Under the pieces are notes generated by a model that was given only the letters and a program-made list of their open reading frames with translations, did not search any database and was not told the DNA's origin. Of a stretch of 64,000 nt of DNA, positions 42,673 to 51,180 are shown piece by piece. The DNA lies in contig NZ_SISF01000026.1 in NCBI RefSeq assembly GCF_004310285.1, positions 62,001 to 126,000 on the forward strand, read 5' to 3'. The stretch comes from Agrobacterium cavarae. GTDB taxonomy: Bacteria > Pseudomonadota > Alphaproteobacteria > Rhizobiales > Rhizobiaceae. The number at the start of each line of letters is the position of its first letter. Positions within the stretch are counted from its first letter, which is position 1. The position numbers were made by a program, and so were the translations under genes.

Positions 42673-44652
42673 GTGAGCATTTTCATGAATGAGATTAGTT
42701 TGCGTGATGCGGTCCTCACGGATCAACTGTTTGCCGTCAGAAAAACGGTCGCAATATCAATTCCCGTGAACATGCTCCTGGGATTAGCATCTTTGCTGGT
42801 GGCGATCCACGACAATAAGACGGTCATCGCATCGTTTTGGTTTGCCTGCTCGTCCATTGTTAATATTTTTCGTTTGGCACTCTGCCGGCTTCCCGTCCAA
42901 CGGCGCGGACGGCAGGCGGGCGCGACGATCTTGGGAGTGCCGTGCCTCGGCGTTTCGAGCCATCTTCGGATCCACACCGCCCTCGCTTTCGTATCCGGTC
43001 TAGTTTGGGGCTTCATCCCCGTTCTGTGCAACTGGTATACATCGCCTCACACTCTCTTTTACCTGACGGTGGTCTGCGGCATTACCGCGGGCGCTGTGAC
43101 GCACGGATTTGCCTATGCTCGTATTCCTGTGTGCTTCATCACCCCACCCCTGCTCTCTGTCGTCATGTGTCTGGTGTTAGCAGGTGGCTTTGATCGATAC
43201 ATGCTGGCAGCAGCCGTAGCGCTTTATTTAGTGGCGCAAGTCCGCAGCACACGCGATGGACAGGCGTTTGTCATCAACGATATCAAACAGAAGCACCAAG
43301 CCACTGCGTTATCCCGATCACTTGAGATCGCAAATCAACAAAAGACTTCGTATGCTGAGGAGATGCAACGAAGAGCAGCCGAAGATCCATTGACCGGTCT
43401 TTTGAATCGTCGTGGATTTATGGAAGTGCTTGAAGAAAAGATTGGACAAAATAACTTTGGCTCTCTCATGCTCCTTGACCTAGATGGCTTCAAGTCGGTC
43501 AACGACTCGTTCGGGCACAAAGCTGGTGATCAGGTCCTGATCGAAGTGGCGAAAAGATTGAAAGACGTCATTCCGGATGACGTGCTACTTGCCCGCATGG
43601 GGGGCGACGAATTTGCGATCTTGCTCAACCATCGAGCAACGAAGGAAAATGCAGAGACAATTGCCGAGCAGATAATGATGGCCATCTCCGTGCCATTCCC
43701 GAAACTGAACGTCGGGCGCGTGGGCGCCAGTGTCGGTATTTACATCGGCTCACTAAACGAAATCGAAAAGGCTCTCGTGTATGCGGACACTGCACTTTAT
43801 GCCGCCAAGAAACAAGGTCGCAACTGTTGGCGCCTGTTCGATCAGGAACTACAAACGCAGGCCGAGCTCTTTCATGACATTGAGAGGGATCTTGCTCAGG
43901 CGTTGCTCAACGAAGCGCTGGAAGTTCACTATCAACCAATCGTTGGCGATGGCGGAAAACGGGTAGATACATTGGAAGCGCTCCTGCGCTGGCATCATTA
44001 TCAACATGGATGGGTCGCTCCGCCGACTGTCGTCGAGATAGCTTCCAGGACAGGGCTTGCCGAGGCACTGCTCCGCTTCATCATAAGCGAGGCGGTCAAA
44101 ATGGCGCTAGTCGTGAAGGAGATGAACGCAGGTGACGTACGGATTGCTGTCAATGTGTCTCCCCGGGAGCTTGCACAACTCGCGGTAGACGACTTGATCT
44201 TCGCGGCGCTCAATGAAGCTGGGCTAAGCCCCTCAGCGCTAGAGGTGGAAATAACCGAGGATGTCGGGATCGATCTGAGGGCTGTCCAGTCCAAAATCGA
44301 GCGGCTCTCTAAGGCCGGTGTCCGTATCGCGATCGATGATTTCGGTACGGGGTACTCATCACTTGGCTCACTCCATGACATCCGTGCTGATCGCGTCAAG
44401 ATCGATAAAATCTTAGTCACGGGGACAACACTTGTATCGGCTTCGAGGTCCCTGATTGACGCCATCTTGCTCGTTTCCCAAGCGTACGGCTTCGATGTTG
44501 TAGCGGAGGGTGTGGAAACCGAGGAGGATCTTAAAACAATGAAGACGCTTAATTGCGCTCTGTTGCAGGGCTACCTTTTTGCACCCGCGATGCCGAAAGA
44601 CAGGGCTGTCGCTTGGCTTCTAGAAACGCCGAGGAACATGAACAGTTTATAA
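42673..44652 (+). CDS. Membrane GGDEF-EAL cyclic-di-GMP enzyme
   Basis: 659 residues from a GTG (ATG at 42685 is an alternative). About six membrane segments occupy residues 27-190. The diguanylate cyclase domain has DPLTGLLNRRGF and an intact GGDEF at 310-314. The phosphodiesterase domain has EALLRW (EAL at about 434-436), the metal-binding and loop motifs DDFGTGYSSL and VAEGVETEEDL. Both activities could be live. It lies alone between the two halves of a segmental duplication, so it may be an insertion. Confidence 0.93.
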   Translation: MSIFMNEISLRDAVLTDQLFAVRKTVAISIPVNMLLGLASLLVAIHDNKTVIASFWFACSSIVNIFRLALCRLPVQRRGRQAGATILGVPCLGVSSHLRIHTALAFVSGLVWGFIPVLCNWYTSPHTLFYLTVVCGITAGAVTHGFAYARIPVCFITPPLLSVVMCLVLAGGFDRYMLAAAVALYLVAQVRSTRDGQAFVINDIKQKHQATALSRSLEIANQQKTSYAEEMQRRAAEDPLTGLLNRRGFMEVLEEKIGQNNFGSLMLLDLDGFKSVNDSFGHKAGDQVLIEVAKRLKDVIPDDVLLARMGGDEFAILLNHRATKENAETIAEQIMMAISVPFPKLNVGRVGASVGIYIGSLNEIEKALVYADTALYAAKKQGRNCWRLFDQELQTQAELFHDIERDLAQALLNEALEVHYQPIVGDGGKRVDTLEALLRWHHYQHGWVAPPTVVEIASRTGLAEALLRFIISEAVKMALVVKEMNAGDVRIAVNVSPRELAQLAVDDLIFAALNEAGLSPSALEVEITEDVGIDLRAVQSKIERLSKAGVRIAIDDFGTGYSSLGSLHDIRADRVKIDKILVTGTTLVSASRSLIDAILLVSQAYGFDVVAEGVETEEDLKTMKTLNCALLQGYLFAPAMPKDRAVAWLLETPRNMNSL

Positions 44653-44675
44653 GAAATTCATAGTACAAACACCCG

Positions 44676-44960
44676 GCCGCTTCTCGTCTGTGTAGGGTAT
44701 TGGCAGAAGGCGAACCGGCAGGAAACGCGTTGGTGTACTGCACTTCTCGCAACTTGATGTCGTGCATATCGACGCCTGCTTCCTGTCAGTCCAGCGGGGT
44801 TAATGCTGAGGCTCCGTAACCGCATGTCTAAGACACCATCCCGACAGCCCATGGCCAAAAGCCGGGATCATCGTCATGCCGGTGACGGAAGAATTCCATA
44901 CGGGCGGGCAGGGGAGCGCGAGGGGAGGGGCCGAAGGGGGTTCCCTCGCTGCGGTTTCCC
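44676..44960 (-). repeat. Diverged repeat, copy 2 (matches about 41213-41510)
   Basis: Same block as at 41213, located just after the GGDEF-EAL gene and downstream of the intact TumA. The match is interrupted by many substitutions and small gaps, so the duplication is old. Confidence 0.75.
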
Positions 44961-45005
44961 AAACACGCAGCGCTAAATGAAAGCTTCAGCGCCACTTCGA
45001 TGAAA

Positions 45006-45377
45006 TCACGCCACTCTTCTGGACGATGCCATCATCATGTCGACATGGATGTTCTCGAAGGGGCAATTTAGAGCGCCGCGTTCGTCCTTCTCGATCAGGC
45101 CTAACTCGACCAAGGTCGAAGCGTCTTCGTGAACGCGTTTCACATCCCGTCCCAATCTGCGCGCAAGTTCACGCACACCGACTGTGCCGCTACCCAACAA
45201 TGCGTCCAGTAACTCCCAACGCCGCTCGGTCAAGCGAGAGAAGAACGCACCGGGTGTCTCAAAATTAAGCGTCTCACCCTGATACTCACCAGTTCTAAGG
45301 CCGGTCACGGCACGCTTACCTGCTGCGCGCAACGCGGTTTTCCAATCTGGATTTGTCGTGATCGTCAGTGTTCTCAT
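45006..45377 (-). CDS. TumA-type winged-helix antitoxin
   Basis: 123 residues. The protein has a helical opening, then ERRWELLDALLGSGTVGVRELARRLGRDVKRVHEDASTLVELGLIEKDERGALNCPFENIHVDM, a MarR-like winged helix with a wing. Proteins of this kind follow TumE toxins. It starts inside the stop of the toxin gene (ATGA), the order toxin-then-antitoxin being usual for this family. It should bind TumE and the pair's promoter. Confidence 0.85.
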   Translation of the reverse strand: MRTLTITTNPDWKTALRAAGKRAVTGLRTGEYQGETLNFETPGAFFSRLTERRWELLDALLGSGTVGVRELARRLGRDVKRVHEDASTLVELGLIEKDERGALNCPFENIHVDMMMASSRRVA

Positions 45378-45667
45378 GACTGCCTCCGCTTTTCTACTTC
45401 CGACAGAAAGTCTTCGATGAGTTGGTCGATGGTTTGGAACTGATAGGGATACTCCCCGCCGTCCAAATGCATATGGTCGCCTTTTCCTCTCTCATTGTCG
45501 AAGCCCACAACGCGTTCACCGTTCCTTATGTAGACCAGCCGGTATTTGAACCCGTGCTCAGTGGGCGGTACAGGTGTTGGCACTTTCCAGATCACAAACT
45601 GGATAATGCTTCCATCCGCCTCAATGCTCTTATGCTCTGTGATCTTCTGCGCCTTCATGTTGTCCAT
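45374..45667 (-). CDS. TumE-type toxin
   Basis: 97 residues from the ATG at 45667 (45658 possible). It carries FKYRLVYIRNGERVVGFDNERGKGDHMHLDGGEYPYQFQTIDQLIEDFLSEVEKR, the TumE (DUF6516) signature with the strictly kept YDNERGKGDH-like tract. The activity is thought to be toxic to RNA metabolism, but the mechanism is not secured. The gene is intact, unlike its paralogue at 41873-42166. Confidence 0.85.
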   Translation of the reverse strand: MDNMKAQKITEHKSIEADGSIIQFVIWKVPTPVPPTEHGFKYRLVYIRNGERVVGFDNERGKGDHMHLDGGEYPYQFQTIDQLIEDFLSEVEKRRQS

Positions 45668-45761
45668 AATGCCAACATTCCTCATTGTTGTCAAGTCCGC
45701 CAACATCAATGACGGAAAGCCGGTCGCAGCTTGGAGTGTCTGCGACCGGCGACGGCTGGCG

Positions 45762-47789
45762 TTACTCAGCCGCCTCGGGGAAGCCCACCATGTCGGGGTC
45801 TTCGATCATGTCAGCGTCATCGATCACGCTGTCGTCTGCCTCGTCTGTGGTGTGCGCTACGCCAGCCACCGCCGATGACCCTTTGCCCGTGTCGGTCTTG
45901 GCGATCGCGGCACGGATAGGGGAGGGGAGCCATGCGCTGCCTTTGGTCTGGGCCTCGGCATAGGCTGCGGCTTCGGCCTTCTTCATCCGCCCGATCCCGC
46001 TGGCAAACTCCGGTCCCTTGATGTCAGTCAGCGCCGCTTCGATGCCATCGCGGGTGAGGTGGTTGAAGTAGCTCTCTGCCGTGGCTTCGAAGTAGTTGGT
46101 CATGTCGAGATCGAGCGCCTGCGCCAGAACCTCGGCATGAGCGCGCTGCGTTTTGCGGTAATCGTACTTGTCCTTGACCGCGTCGATGGCATGGGACGCG
46201 ACGAAGGCCAGCAGTTCGACAAGCTCGTGCTGATCGCGTTCCAAGCACCATTCGAAGATATCGGCAGGGTTGCTGGGAACATGATCGCCAAAGCGCTCTG
46301 CCAATTCGGCAAGGCCAGCGATGGCGAGATTGGTTGCCGGTGCCTTCATGCTGGCTTCCAGCGATCTGCTGGTCAAGACGATATCGAGGCAAGTGTGATC
46401 GCGGGAATGCGTCAAAACGGTCTGCAACAGGAGTGCATGGACGACGCTTGCCAGCGCCACATGATGGTTGTTGGCAAATTCCAGACGCAGTGCTGCCGTG
46501 CGCTGCGCCGTCAGATCTTCGACAAGCGTTGCGGAATGCACGAGCGCAGGGGCGGCAGGAGCCTGCGGTGTGGCACCTGCATTTTCTCCCGTAGCATCAT
46601 CGCCGTTGCCTTGGGACTGATCAGCTTCGCCATCGCTGTCACGGTCCTGGGGCCGCACATAGCCACGATAGACAATGGGGCTTCCTCCGTAGTCTAGCGA
46701 GACGATAGCACCCGCCCATGCCAGATCGTCGGATGCATAGACTTCCCGCTCAAGTTCTTCCATGCGGGCTGCGATTTCGGCAATGCGCGCCTCAGTCCCC
46801 TCATCACCATCACCGCTCTCAACCACTGCTTCCAGCTCGTCCTGTTCTTCCTGCAGGCGGTCGAGTTCTGCCTGCTCAGCTTCCGTCTTCTCCTCCTGCA
46901 CGGGATAGACACGGCCAAAGCCGTTCAGGTCACGCCAGTCGATTTCCGGGCGAATGTCCACCCATGCCCAACCCTCGGCGCGCAGATCGGCGGCAAGCGT
47001 TTCCAACTTCTCGGCGGCAAGGCGTTCGACAAGGGCGACATCGAGGGCATAACCTTGGGCGCGCTCGTCAAAGAGATCGCGCTTTACCTCGCCGCCTGCC
47101 TGTTCATAGGCTTCCATGCCCCCAATGAGGCGAATGCGCTTGTCTGACGCGGAAATGGCATCTCGGCGAAGCGCTGCCTTGATGGTGTAGCTATTGCGGT
47201 TCCATGATGGAATGCTCTCCCACACCCGCATTTGCTCGTCATGGTCATCGCTGATCGTGAAGGCTGACAGCTGTTCGAAACTCATCTCCTCATTGCGGTA
47301 GAGTTCCAGGAGGGCAGGGGCAACCCGCGCCAAGGCCAGACGACGCCTGACGATGGTTTCGGTGGTTGCGAAGCGGGCGGCGATATCGATGACGGAAACG
47401 CCTTCCTCTGCCAGCACCTTGAAGGCCTCGTATTGATCGGCCGGGTGCATGTCCTCGCGCATGACGTTCTCGGCAAGGCTGATGCCTGTTGCGTCGGCCT
47501 CATCGCGCAAACGGGCATCCACGGCAAAATCCTTGGGCATCTCGCCTGCCTCGGCCAAGAGCGTAAGGGCAAGGCGGCGACGTTCGCCGGCGATGACGAA
47601 GAAGCGCCCGCGCTTGTCGCCCTTGCGCACGACGATGTTCTGCAACAGGCGAAAACCGTCCGCCCGGATATTGGCGGCGAGTTCTTCGATACCCTCCTTG
47701 CGATAGGTCTTGCGGACGTTTTTGGGATCGCGGTCGAGTTTGTCGAGTGCGATGGTGATGATCTCGGACTGTGTGTTCTGATTGGTCAT
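45762..47789 (-). CDS. Large ParB-like nuclease-domain protein
   Basis: 675 residues from the ATG at 47789 with GGGAG upstream. The ParB/Srx box is ALDKLDRDPKNVRKTYRKEGIEELAANIRADGFRLLQNIVVRKGDKRGRFFVIAGERRRLAL, then a helix-turn-helix (EGVSVIDIAARFATTETIVRRRLALARVAP). The middle has an acidic coiled-coil (about 300-360) and the C-terminus is unique to plasmid forms. Such proteins are typical of leading regions of conjugative plasmids, separate from the partition RepB. Shares a duplicated leader with the DUF932 gene. Confidence 0.92.
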   Translation of the reverse strand: MTNQNTQSEIITIALDKLDRDPKNVRKTYRKEGIEELAANIRADGFRLLQNIVVRKGDKRGRFFVIAGERRRLALTLLAEAGEMPKDFAVDARLRDEADATGISLAENVMREDMHPADQYEAFKVLAEEGVSVIDIAARFATTETIVRRRLALARVAPALLELYRNEEMSFEQLSAFTISDDHDEQMRVWESIPSWNRNSYTIKAALRRDAISASDKRIRLIGGMEAYEQAGGEVKRDLFDERAQGYALDVALVERLAAEKLETLAADLRAEGWAWVDIRPEIDWRDLNGFGRVYPVQEEKTEAEQAELDRLQEEQDELEAVVESGDGDEGTEARIAEIAARMEELEREVYASDDLAWAGAIVSLDYGGSPIVYRGYVRPQDRDSDGEADQSQGNGDDATGENAGATPQAPAAPALVHSATLVEDLTAQRTAALRLEFANNHHVALASVVHALLLQTVLTHSRDHTCLDIVLTSRSLEASMKAPATNLAIAGLAELAERFGDHVPSNPADIFEWCLERDQHELVELLAFVASHAIDAVKDKYDYRKTQRAHAEVLAQALDLDMTNYFEATAESYFNHLTRDGIEAALTDIKGPEFASGIGRMKKAEAAAYAEAQTKGSAWLPSPIRAAIAKTDTGKGSSAVAGVAHTTDEADDSVIDDADMIEDPDMVGFPEAAE

Positions 47790-47814
47790 GACAAAGGCTC
47801 CCAAAGCAACGGGG

Positions 47815-47892
47815 TCAGGCAAAGGCGGCGGCGATGATGATCGCGGCGCTCACAAAGGCGGTCAGGCTAAAAGCTTCACAGACAAGTTTCAT
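47815..47892 (-). CDS. 25-residue hydrophobic peptide between leader and ParB-like gene
   Basis: The ATG at 47892 follows the leader's ribosome site GGAGACACCACC, the same site that serves the DUF932 gene in copy A. The peptide starts MKLVCEAFSLT and continues as one membrane helix (SAAIIIAAAFA) before TGA at 47815-47817, 25 bases before the ParB-like start. It is too short for usual gene finders. A leader peptide or small membrane protein is possible. Confidence 0.55.
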   Translation of the reverse strand: MKLVCEAFSLTAFVSAAIIIAAAFA

Positions 47893-47895
47893 GGT

Positions 47896-48240
47896 GGTGT
47901 CTCCAACGGTTCCCGATATCCGAGAGAGCAAGCCCCGCAGTGGGCGAAGCCTTTACCCACCGTTCCGGTGGATGTGCTCTCACATCCTCCGGAACGAAGG
48001 GGAAAGGGCGAAGCCCGCTCCCCATTGGTCTGTCGGGCTAGTCATGGGTCCGGACGGCTGAAAAACGGAAGGTTCGGCGCGTAAGCGATGAAAGCCGTTT
48101 TTCTGACGGCCGGACAGGCGAAGCCTGCTTGCCCATTGGCGAGACCGGCGGACCATCGTAGAGCGGGGAAACGGACAGGAAGAAGGGCAGCAAGCGAAGC
48201 GGCTACACCGCGCGAAAGAGAGCGCAAAGCGGCGATCACC
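47896..48240 (-). repeat. Leader sequence, copy B (matches 39308-39654)
   Basis: Upstream of the small peptide and the ParB-like gene. Almost all of the sequence matches copy A, including CGAGAGAGCAAGCCCCGCAG, the hairpin ACCG-TTCC-GGT and CTAGTCATGGGTCCGGACG. Differences are single-base. Strong conservation in a non-coding block implies function or recent duplication. Confidence 0.8.
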
Positions 48241-48426
48241 GTGTCAGCGTAGCGTCAGGACAAGCGATCGTTACCGGTATCGGCGGAGACGGCCGGAGGC
48301 TGGCTTCGTGGCGAAGGCATAGAGCGCGGTCGCCAAAGGAGATGTCCAAAAATGAACCGCATGCAGACTTGAACTCAGTTTTATCTGCATTTACGAATGC
48401 AACATATAGTTGATCCAGGGGCTGTC

Positions 48427-49776
48427 ATGAACATCAATATGGAATTGAGATGCAACGAATGTTCGAACCAAACAAACTGTAGAGTGGGCCTCAGTAACCG
48501 CGACGTACAGCCCTTGAAGTTTTCCTGCAAGCGGTGCGGCACTCTAATTGGTATATACTTGACTGCCAAGAATGCTGACACGCTTGACACCAGAGCAATG
48601 GAGGCGATGAAGAAAGGCATACGCGGCTTCAACCCCCACGAAGGCGTTCACTGGTCGATTACAAATGCTACCCAACTTGCTCAAATGGGCCCTTTCGACC
48701 CCCAATACGACTTCGTGGATTTGCACTTGGATTTCCCAGTAGCTTTCGGAACTTACGTTCCGGGGCAAACTCCCTATTTGCAGGCTGCTACGCGAGTGGG
48801 CCCAATTAACGCAGACGCTCATCGAGTGAGACTTGGTATTATCAACGAAGAGTACAAGAAGTATCCGCAAGTCGCTGAACTCATCTCGAAGTATGCAAAA
48901 GGGTACTACGGGCCGTTTGCGGAGTATGCGAAAAAGCGGTTCAAGATCCAGGTGAAGTCAGACAAAATGGAGGACGTTAACGCAACGCTCTACAAAGTAG
49001 TCAGCCACTATGTTCGTCCCTTTACGCTTCCAGATGATACCAGTGAAATTGTCCGAATGTTAACCAAGGTTCTCATCGATTTAATGCAAAGCAAGCCGGA
49101 GGCAATCGCAGCCTTTCTGCAGGAACTGTTCGACACTGACTTCCTCTCAAACCTTCAGCGCGATTGTCTCAAATTGTACAAACCAATTTTCGAAGCGGAG
49201 CTGCCGCTTCGGCCAGCCTTGTTTCTGGACTTCGACAAGACTTCCATTGATAGGAAGACCGCTATGCGGGTCAGCTCTCAAGACTTTCTGGACTACCGCG
49301 AGGTCTATAAGGACATGGCGGAGGTGCTTAACCGTCAGCTTGTGTTGGTAGCTGGTGTCGGAAATCTGATCGAGCGTAGCGATCACAATGCTTTTGCAAT
49401 GCGCGTTAGCAGACAACAGAAGCACCTACAGCCAGCATCTTTAAGTGATTACGCTGATGTGGCGCTCGGCAACAAGCTACAGGACCTAGACAGCGCGTGG
49501 TATACGGTTGATCCGCTGGCTCATGACAATGAGCTTAGAAATGCGATAGCCCACAACAAAATCGATTATGATGACGTTTCGCAGGTGATCACTTATTATC
49601 CCAAGATGGAAGGCATGGAGCGAGAGAAGAAGCGCGAAATCCTCCTTCTCGACTACATGCATCGGCTTCTCGCGCTTTTTCGCGAGATGCACCGTTTGCA
49701 CCATTTGGTCAAATGTCTAAACTACGCACTTCTCATTGAGCCTGGCGCAGGAATGATCAAGAGACCGCCGAAATAA
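48427..49776 (+). CDS. Zinc-ribbon and HEPN-like protein, candidate RNase or defence factor
   Basis: 449 residues from the ATG at 48427, with AGGGG upstream. The N-terminus has paired cysteines (C9, C12, C34, C37; also C18), a likely zinc ribbon. Near the C-terminus RNAIAH (R371 to H376) followed by NKIDYDD is the R-x4-H motif of HEPN ribonucleases, next to a helical tail. It stands alone on the plus strand with no toxin partner. Many anti-phage systems use HEPN effectors; here that role is inferred. The middle (40-350) matches nothing I recognise. Confidence 0.7.
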   Translation: MNINMELRCNECSNQTNCRVGLSNRDVQPLKFSCKRCGTLIGIYLTAKNADTLDTRAMEAMKKGIRGFNPHEGVHWSITNATQLAQMGPFDPQYDFVDLHLDFPVAFGTYVPGQTPYLQAATRVGPINADAHRVRLGIINEEYKKYPQVAELISKYAKGYYGPFAEYAKKRFKIQVKSDKMEDVNATLYKVVSHYVRPFTLPDDTSEIVRMLTKVLIDLMQSKPEAIAAFLQELFDTDFLSNLQRDCLKLYKPIFEAELPLRPALFLDFDKTSIDRKTAMRVSSQDFLDYREVYKDMAEVLNRQLVLVAGVGNLIERSDHNAFAMRVSRQQKHLQPASLSDYADVALGNKLQDLDSAWYTVDPLAHDNELRNAIAHNKIDYDDVSQVITYYPKMEGMEREKKREILLLDYMHRLLALFREMHRLHHLVKCLNYALLIEPGAGMIKRPPK

Positions 49777-50045
49777 TCGTATGGATTGGGTAGCGTTATC
49801 TCGTCTACGAATACGTGCCGAGAGATCCTCTAGCTAAGGGAAGCTGACGTTTTTTAACAAACAGAGCTCATTGGGTCCGCCTATTCAAACCCGCAGCGGT
49901 GAGTTTTTTTGTGTTCTGATTGAGTTGTAAGCATGCCTATCATCACATTATCCGGTCTATGCAAAGGCTCAGCGAGCTCGCCAACACTCTTGATCTGAGT
50001 CTGCCGCTATGATGGAAACGGCCGATCCAAACAGCGGGAGCCCAG

Positions 50046-50282
50046 ATGATGGATTCGATACACGCACGCCGGAAGCACTACGAGGATAGGTTGGGAGCCG
50101 CGCTGCGCCAACTCAATGACGCGATCCGGGACGTGCATAAGTCTGGGCTGGATGTAGAGGTCAACACGTTGACGATGCACACGCAGCGCGGCCCGATGGT
50201 GCAATTAGACATATGTACTTTTCGCCTTGAAGGTGCGCCGCCCATTCTGAAATCGGTGAATGATAGTGAGCTGAAATTCTGA
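50046..50282 (+). CDS. Small unknown protein
   Basis: 78 residues, basic helical N-terminus (IHARRKHYEDRLGAALRQLNDAIRDVHKSG) and a beta-like second half. GGGAG lies just before the ATGATG start. No family recognised. The 270 bases before it (49777-50045) hold no gene. It may form a unit with the gene at 50359. Confidence 0.5.
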   Translation: MMDSIHARRKHYEDRLGAALRQLNDAIRDVHKSGLDVEVNTLTMHTQRGPMVQLDICTFRLEGAPPILKSVNDSELKF

Positions 50283-50358
50283 AACTCGGCGCGGACTCTT
50301 CCTCATGCAAGAGGTCATACTTGCACTCCCGCTGTAACCGGCGAAAGGAACTGCGCCG

Positions 50359-51162
50359 TTGACCAGTTTGATCGACGTTTGGGACATCACCACCTTTGAC
50401 GCGGATTTGATGGCTGTCCTGCAAAATAATGGCGATGTACTCCTCGACTACGAGCTTGTTGACCGGAAGAATTACGAGGAGCAGCAAGGTGCGGACAGGT
50501 GGGTTCCCCTTCCAGATAACCCATTTGCCATTGAGCGGATGCACATCCTCGAGGAGATCGTGTTGCCGGCGATGGAGCACCGGACAATCCGCGCGTGGCA
50601 TTACACACGGCTGACGGACGCCGAAGCGGATTGTCTCAGAGCAAGTGGGATCCACATGTCTGACGCGACGGGTGTCCGGCGGAGGCTTAACGCGCAGGTG
50701 GAAGCGGGAGCCTTCGATACCGAAACTGCCGATGCGATCTACCGAAAAAGTCCGTTTCATTCGCAAGCGGATTCCCGTTCCGGGAAGTTTTGGATGGTGT
50801 CGCATCCCTATCCTCAAACCGATGGAGGAGTGGAGCTGCTGTTACAACATTGGGGTGGAGAAGGAGTTTACTTTTGGCTGACTGATCCCGCCCATATTGA
50901 GTTGGTGCAGAAGATCGGTCGTCCGCGGATTCTCGAGGTGGCCGTGCCACTGTTCGTCACGACAAGCAGCTACTCGGCCGCCAAGGCCGTGGTCAGCACA
51001 TATGTAGAGTCGTTGGGTGCGAGGCCGGAGTGGTCTGCCTTCGATCTTTACGCGACAAGCCCCCTTGGCAAACATGCCATACTTGGCGTGCATACGATAG
51101 GCGATGCCAGTTTCGCCGCCATGGCTCGCGGGTATCCAGCAGGCTTCGCCAATCGTAACTAG
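50359..51162 (+). CDS. Unknown 267-residue protein, weak resemblance to ADP-ribosyltransferase folds
   Basis: The TTG start at 50359 has AAAGGAA nine bases upstream. The sequence holds RAWHYTRLTDAEADCLRASGIHMSD, where an aromatic-H-Y-T-R string followed by a G-I turn looks like the first strand of some ADP-ribosyltransferase-type toxins, and later YFWLTDP and TSSYSAAKAVVSTYVES. No full H-Y-E or R-S-E triad can be fixed by eye. Function is left open. Confidence 0.6.
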   Translation: MTSLIDVWDITTFDADLMAVLQNNGDVLLDYELVDRKNYEEQQGADRWVPLPDNPFAIERMHILEEIVLPAMEHRTIRAWHYTRLTDAEADCLRASGIHMSDATGVRRRLNAQVEAGAFDTETADAIYRKSPFHSQADSRSGKFWMVSHPYPQTDGGVELLLQHWGGEGVYFWLTDPAHIELVQKIGRPRILEVAVPLFVTTSSYSAAKAVVSTYVESLGARPEWSAFDLYATSPLGKHAILGVHTIGDASFAAMARGYPAGFANRN

Positions 51163-51180
51163 CTGCGGATCCGCTCCAGC

